DNA from: Polytrichum commune
Taxonomy: Eukaryota; Streptophyta; Polytrichopsida; Polytrichales; Polytrichaceae
Assembly: GCA_950295325.1 (NCBI GenBank)
Contig: OX485803.1
Coordinates: forward strand, 24,676,001 to 24,740,000
Direction of reading: 5' to 3'
Length of the DNA stretch: 64,000 nt
The translations under genes and the position numbers were made by a program. Position 1 is the stretch's first letter. Every line of letters begins with the position of its first letter. The notes beneath the pieces are model-generated. The model saw only the letters and a program-made list of their open reading frames with translations. It did not search any database and was not told the DNA's origin. Below, one piece after another: positions 59,401-64,000 of this stretch.

Positions 59401-62400
59401 TACAGCACGAGCATTTATTTTGAAGTCCAAGTTTATAAGTGGCAGCCTTTGAGGCTTCATTGTTACCTGAAGCATATATACTTCTGCAGTTACTGATAGG
59501 ATCCATTGCAAGATCAATTGCTGTTTGCGCAGTCTCTTTTTTTGGCAGTAGTTGCAATAATGGGCAAGCTTCAGTGTGCTTGGTCTGTGTGCTGGGAAAT
59601 CAGGTTAATATTCGTAGACGAGAGACAGAGCGCCAAGAAGCGACTCGATTGCAGTCTCATGCGTACTTGAAACAGCTCGAGGAAGCAGAGGTATGTCAAG
59701 CTGAGGAGTTCTGACTGCAATTGATTTCTGCACACTGTCTTAGAAATTTGAGTTCATTATGGCCAGTCACTTGTGGCCAAAACTTAGCTTGCACAGATTC
59801 TACACTTTCACCTTGTCTCCTGCGATCTGTAGTTTGTCTATTGCATTGCATGCACATGTGGAAGTTTAATGGTATTGTTTTTAAGCAAAAAGTGGTGGGT
59901 GGAATTTTGAAGTTAGCATCAAGCCAGGAAAACCTTTTAGTGGTGTCATAATATTTAGACTGGTAACCTGACTATTAAGGTGGTCTTTATTTTGAAGGCA
60001 TGGATTCCACTTGAACCACATGGAACTGATAGCCCTGTGACTGAAGGCATCAGACAGAAGATGGTTGCATCCACGACTAATCGTCTCACTTTTGATATGA
60101 GCCCGTACGATTCCTCACTTGCATGCTAAAACTGAAATATTCATTTCCTTTTTGTTGAATAGCTAGGGACATTTCGTAGCAAAATTCAATGTGGTTGTAT
60201 ATGGTTGAGCATTTTCTTTTTTGTATTTTGTAGGGTGTCTTTATCAATCTGTTTAAGGTGAAAGTAGTTGTATCTGAATGCAGGGGTGCCTACATCGACA
60301 CATTGGTGCCAGGCCGCTCAAGCACAAGTGCTGTTGAGGTGCTTCGGGAGGATGGCTCAGGAAATACTGGTATATCTAGAAGGTGAGGATAACCTTTTTG
60401 TTTGTTCCACATAGCATCTCCTGGTAGAGGTACTTGGAAGATTAATTTGAGCATATTGAGTTTAATGAGGAAGATAAGGTTCTGTCTTCGTAATCTTCCA
60501 CATATTTCAGCTGACATATTTGTACTTGAATGCAGGCATCTGGAAAGCCTTTCTTTTGAGGATAGATACAAAAAAATATTTTCTAATGTAAGTTGGACTT
60601 CCTTTTGTCAAAATCATATGATAAGAGTGAAGAAATTTGATGACCATATCCCATTGGACTTTGATGGTAGAATTTGCCCTATGCATGATTTCTTGTCATG
60701 TACCGAAAGTTTCTTGTATAGTTTGTTGGTCAAATGTAGTTACAATATGGCATCCTGATACAGAAAGCTAACATAAAGTCATCTGGGAACAGGGTCGGGT
60801 TCAGGTGATACCTTTTGAAGATTTGATGAAGCTGGCGCCTAAGGAAAGCAGTGAGCTTGATGTTCTTAAAGTGATCACTTTATTCGCCTCCCTTGTTCAA
60901 GGCTGCTGGGTAGCAAATAGTGATCTTCGTTATAAGGCTCCCATGACATTATTTAGAGACTACATTCTTCTCCTTTTTAGTAAAAATCAGGTGATAAAGC
61001 ATGAACAGCTCAGAGGGCTTCCAATTTCCAAGGAGCAGCTTCGGGAGATCATGACACCCATAGCAGTGCAGCGGGGTGGTGTGAGTTGGGAGTTCCAGGT
61101 TGGAGACCTACCCCTACATCTATATCCTGCAATTGATGTGGATATTCCCATGTTTGCTGTAGTTTTGATAGTATCCAAAGGAATTTGTGACAAAACCTTA
61201 TGGTATACTTGTTCTTTTCTTGTGAGCTTTTATACAGTCCACACCACTTTTTAGCAACTGCATATCAATGAAATGATATACACAGAATATCAGTCTGGCT
61301 CTGATAACCTTTCACCAATATGTGGTGATTATTGAGTTGCCATAATATCCCAGACATTTTGTTCAATCAAGACTGGTGAAATGTGCAGGAGCATGACAGG
61401 TCATTCATCAAGAAACATCAAGCTGTAGTGAAAAGTCAAGCTCAACAATGGGCAGAAATTGAAGAGTGTATCATGGAAGAGTTGTTAGAGTTAAACCCAG
61501 ACTTCAACAATCCCGATGGGGATGAGCCAATGGAGATAGTGGTTGAGGAAAAGCGTCCCAACAAAAAGGGTGATAAGCAGGCTCAGAATGCACCAGCTCC
61601 AACTGGAACAAGACCACCTTCTGGAAGACCTCAAGGGAGCAAGGCTTTAGCAGCTACTGCTGGTGGTGACAGGAAGAGTGGGATGGAAAATGGAGAATCC
61701 TCTGGTCGTGTGACTATGTCGGAGGCAACTCGAGGTGCCCTGCCAGGTGCTTTGAGAGAAATTTTTCTCAAGCATCATGTCTGCAGGTACGATTTCTTGC
61801 ATGCATATCAAGCCTTTGTATGCTTGTCGCAAATGCTGTTTATTTGTGCTGATTTCCTATATGTGTATTTTATGTCTTTATTACAAATGTTACCTCTCAA
61901 ATTTACTTCTTTCCCTCCAATGCTGATCAGTGTTACATCTTAAAGGTCTAATAACTGTGAACAAGCCAAACCCAATAACCATTTTATTACCGGAGTCAAC
62001 ACTGCATATCTTTTGACATTAGTAATATGTTCACTCCTTAATAGGTACCAGGTTCAAGATATTAAGCAAGAGGTATTTAATTTTCTGTAAGCAGGTTATT
62101 GTGTGGAGAGTTCAGGTTGTGAATTTGATTGTATGCATGTAATTGGAAGACAAATATTCTTAAAAGATGACTATGGGGCTTCCAGACTGACAATTTAGAC
62201 TAGTTCTCTTTTTTCTGCTTAGCTTCTTTATAAGGAAGGTCAACAACAAAGATAGGCTATACTACTCACACCAGTTAGAGTCTGTCACTGGGATTTTATT
62301 TCTGGTCAAAATATGCACACGCTGCTTATTGGCTTGGATTCTCAAATACATACTACCTTGTGACAGTTTGCAGATCATATGTCAGAGTCTGCGTGACATG

Positions 62401-63269
62401 GCCATTGAGCAAACTGCTGCCAACCCCAATTCCAAAGCAGCAGCAAATGCTGTTGCTGCAGCAAAAGGTGCTAATGCCCCTCCTGCAGAACTTACTGCTG
62501 CTGTAAGCAAAGTGGCAACTAATCTTGGTGGTGTTTATTTTCTGTCATCTTTGGGCAACCCGGCACTTGATCCTTTCAGGTATCATCGGCACCACTTTCT
62601 CTTGCTACTTTCTATGCGTACTTCCATGCTCATGATATTCATAGCCAATTCGTCCTATTAGTACATGAGTAATAGTTGCTATCTGATACCCGACGAACAT
62701 CTGAGCTTCATGCCTTTGAGAGTTTTCTTAATTTACAAAACTACAATTGGTGCTTTTGACTTGCTGTGTTATCAAATGTTCTTAATGTACAAAACTCTAC
62801 TATCAAATATGTATAAATCCAGGTGTACAACCATGGTGTTTGGTCCATTTAACTGTGGAGATCTACTGAAAGTGCACCTTTCATCACTGGATTATAGGAT
62901 TATGTGATCATAGACTTGGTATGAGTCTGTAATTACGAAACATATCTTTAAGCATATTTGATGTGTTCTTGAGAATCAACAGGTTACTGGCTTTATCCGG
63001 CAGAATAAAAGATTGTTGGTAGGATAGAATTCCTGGGTTTCTGGAAACTACTGGGCTGGCCAAGTGGAAAGATAGTTTCCGGACGACTAGAAGATGGACC
63101 TAGTAGGTTGGGTTTTCTTGGTAACAACTTGTCCTTGGTGCTTTGCAGAGAGGTAGTGATTGCCCTCTTACGCAACAATGGACCAAACACGGGGCTTCGA
63201 AGGACAGAAATCATGGTTGCATCAAAGATACGATTAGGCACTGAACCTCCAGCACCTACATATAACAAG
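56420..63269 (+). CDS. RNA polymerase III subunit RPC5 (SIN-like), last exon beyond the window
   Basis: Fourteen exons were placed: 56420-56992, 57508-57576, 57830-57937, 58632-58697, 59068-59244, 59604-59690, 59998-60104, 60284-60382, 60536-60587, 60793-61098, 61389-61786, 62045-62051, 62374-62579 and 63149-63269. They give 792 residues without a stop. RPC5 pairs with RPC4 in the TFIIF-like subcomplex of Pol III, which transcribes tRNA and 5S genes in the nucleus. The N-terminus is a long acidic and Lys/Glu-rich region with VEVKGE-like repeats. Family signatures follow: QLYLLQYPLRPKWRPYGLEER, DTESDNYDPD, YAIGILRGNQLHLNPVQAVV, then the C-terminal blocks ICQSLRDMAIEQ, APPAELTAAVSKVATNLGG and EVVIALLRNNGP. 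The usual ending (a block like WVLKSG) is missing, so the 3' end lies beyond 64000. Start: the first in-frame ATG; TTG GCT ACG precedes it. Confidence 0.93.
56996..57535. repeat. Tandem duplication of RPC5 intron 1 with the start of exon 2
   Basis: Copies at about 56996-57262 and 57269-57535 are offset by 273 bp and share TATTGTGA..CCT.TGCA, TCATAGTAGT, CTGGCAATTGTGACATAGAG, TTGTGAGCTCAAGAATG and GGAATTGTTGCAGCTTTA. The first copy contains the acceptor and the beginning of exon 2, but its reading frame hits TAA at the second codon. The second copy supplies the real exon 2 (57508). Confidence 0.88.
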
Positions 63270-64000
63270 GTGAGGTTCTCAGTTATGTGCACTGTCAGAA
63301 TGGTGTCCGCCAGTAATGTGAGTGGGTCGAATTTGGGTTACTTACCTTAATCAGATACGTATAGTTGAGTGGTGTGTGGCTAGGTTTGGATCTAAGAATG
63401 GACACTGAAAAGAGATGTATTTAAAAGAGACTAGACTAGGTGCTCAAAATTTGTTAATATTTCTAATCAACAACAACTTGGAGACCAAGTATTTCAAATC
63501 AGGAAGAAAGAGAACCTTCACTTTGAAAATCATTAAGATATTCATATTATCTTCGAAAATTATGAGGAAAATGGCTGTGCCCTCGATTGGAGAAGTGGCT
63601 AACAACGAAATGATTAGAAAATCCAAATCAAGATGATTAACAAGTGCAAAGTAATTAGAACCTCCAAGGAGAAGTGGTCCAACAAAGTAAAGTATCCAAT
63701 TAAGTTCAATTGACCTTATCTACTCATCGAATTCACAAGACTGAGGAACTATTGTAACTTCTTTAGATTGTGAAACTCAGAAGTACCCATAGCATCTTGA
63801 CCTCAAGAGACAACTTTGTTGAGTAATTTGTTGCAAAGCATGTATAAGAATGTTCACTATTGCACGTCATCATCTGGATGTGCAGTAATGGTAAGGGGAC
63901 TAATGATGAAACACTTTAAAAATTTGACACGTAATCAAATCATCAGGTTTCTAGGTGTTGAATGTCTGCAAGTTCGAGATTGATGTGTTTCAAGTCGTCT
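63270..64000. other. RPC5 intron or 3' region
   Basis: GTGAGG at 63270 is a good donor for the exon ending in YNK. No terminal exon resembling the RPC5 C-terminus is found up to 64000, so this is read as the beginning of the last intron. No other feature is seen. Confidence 0.5.

Overview
The window is nuclear DNA of a land plant. Evidence: a plant-type phytoglobin gene with introns at the three classical plant haemoglobin positions; a CLE peptide-hormone precursor ending in RLVPSGPDPLHN-K; telo-box promoter motifs; a copia retrotransposon with the plant-typical primer-binding site TGGTATCAGAGC; Stowaway-, Tourist- and hAT-like MITEs; and old fragments of plastid DNA (the spacer upstream of rrn23 and ycf1). 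I infer a seed-free lineage (bryophyte, lycophyte or fern) from how divergent the phytoglobin, RPC5 and ycf1-like sequences look. This is not proven and no species is named.

Layout: 1-5.3 kb holds tandem repeats and four MITE-like elements. At 5.4-9.9 kb on the minus strand lies a multi-exon armadillo-repeat gene with several local tandem duplications, including an in-frame exon triplication. From 10 to 17.7 kb there is a Tourist-like MITE and dispersed repeats. The CLE gene is at 17.84-18.33 kb (+), followed by a MITE and a copia remnant. From 20 to 25.5 kb there are DNA transposons and a long hairpin. The phytoglobin gene is at 28.03-30.58 kb (-), with a 120-nt 5S-rRNA-like sequence in its third intron. 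From 31 to 39 kb is repeat-bearing intergenic DNA. At 39.3-43.63 kb (-) lies an uninterrupted AQUARIUS (intron-binding spliceosomal helicase) gene. From 44 to 55 kb is transposon territory: a 1.5-kb terminal-inverted-repeat element with an 8-bp target duplication and a 232-codon ORF, a long inverted repeat with a nested Stowaway, and a decayed PIF/Harbinger element. At 55.05-56.26 kb is a plastid-derived mosaic that directly abuts the 5' end of the RPC5 gene (RNA polymerase III subunit; 56.42-63.27 kb, +). Its first 14 exons lie in the window and its last exon does not.

The four recognised genes are functionally independent: peptide signalling, haem/NO chemistry, pre-mRNA splicing and Pol III transcription. 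AQR and RPC5 are core gene-expression genes and both carry telo-box motifs upstream. The points most worth following are the plastid-derived sequence acting as a possible RPC5 core promoter, a 7-nt micro-exon in RPC5, the intronless AQR, the 5S-like insert in the phytoglobin intron, the armadillo exon triplication, and a transposon family that seems to carry host-like cargo. All exon structures were read by eye from splice signals, reading phase and family resemblance.
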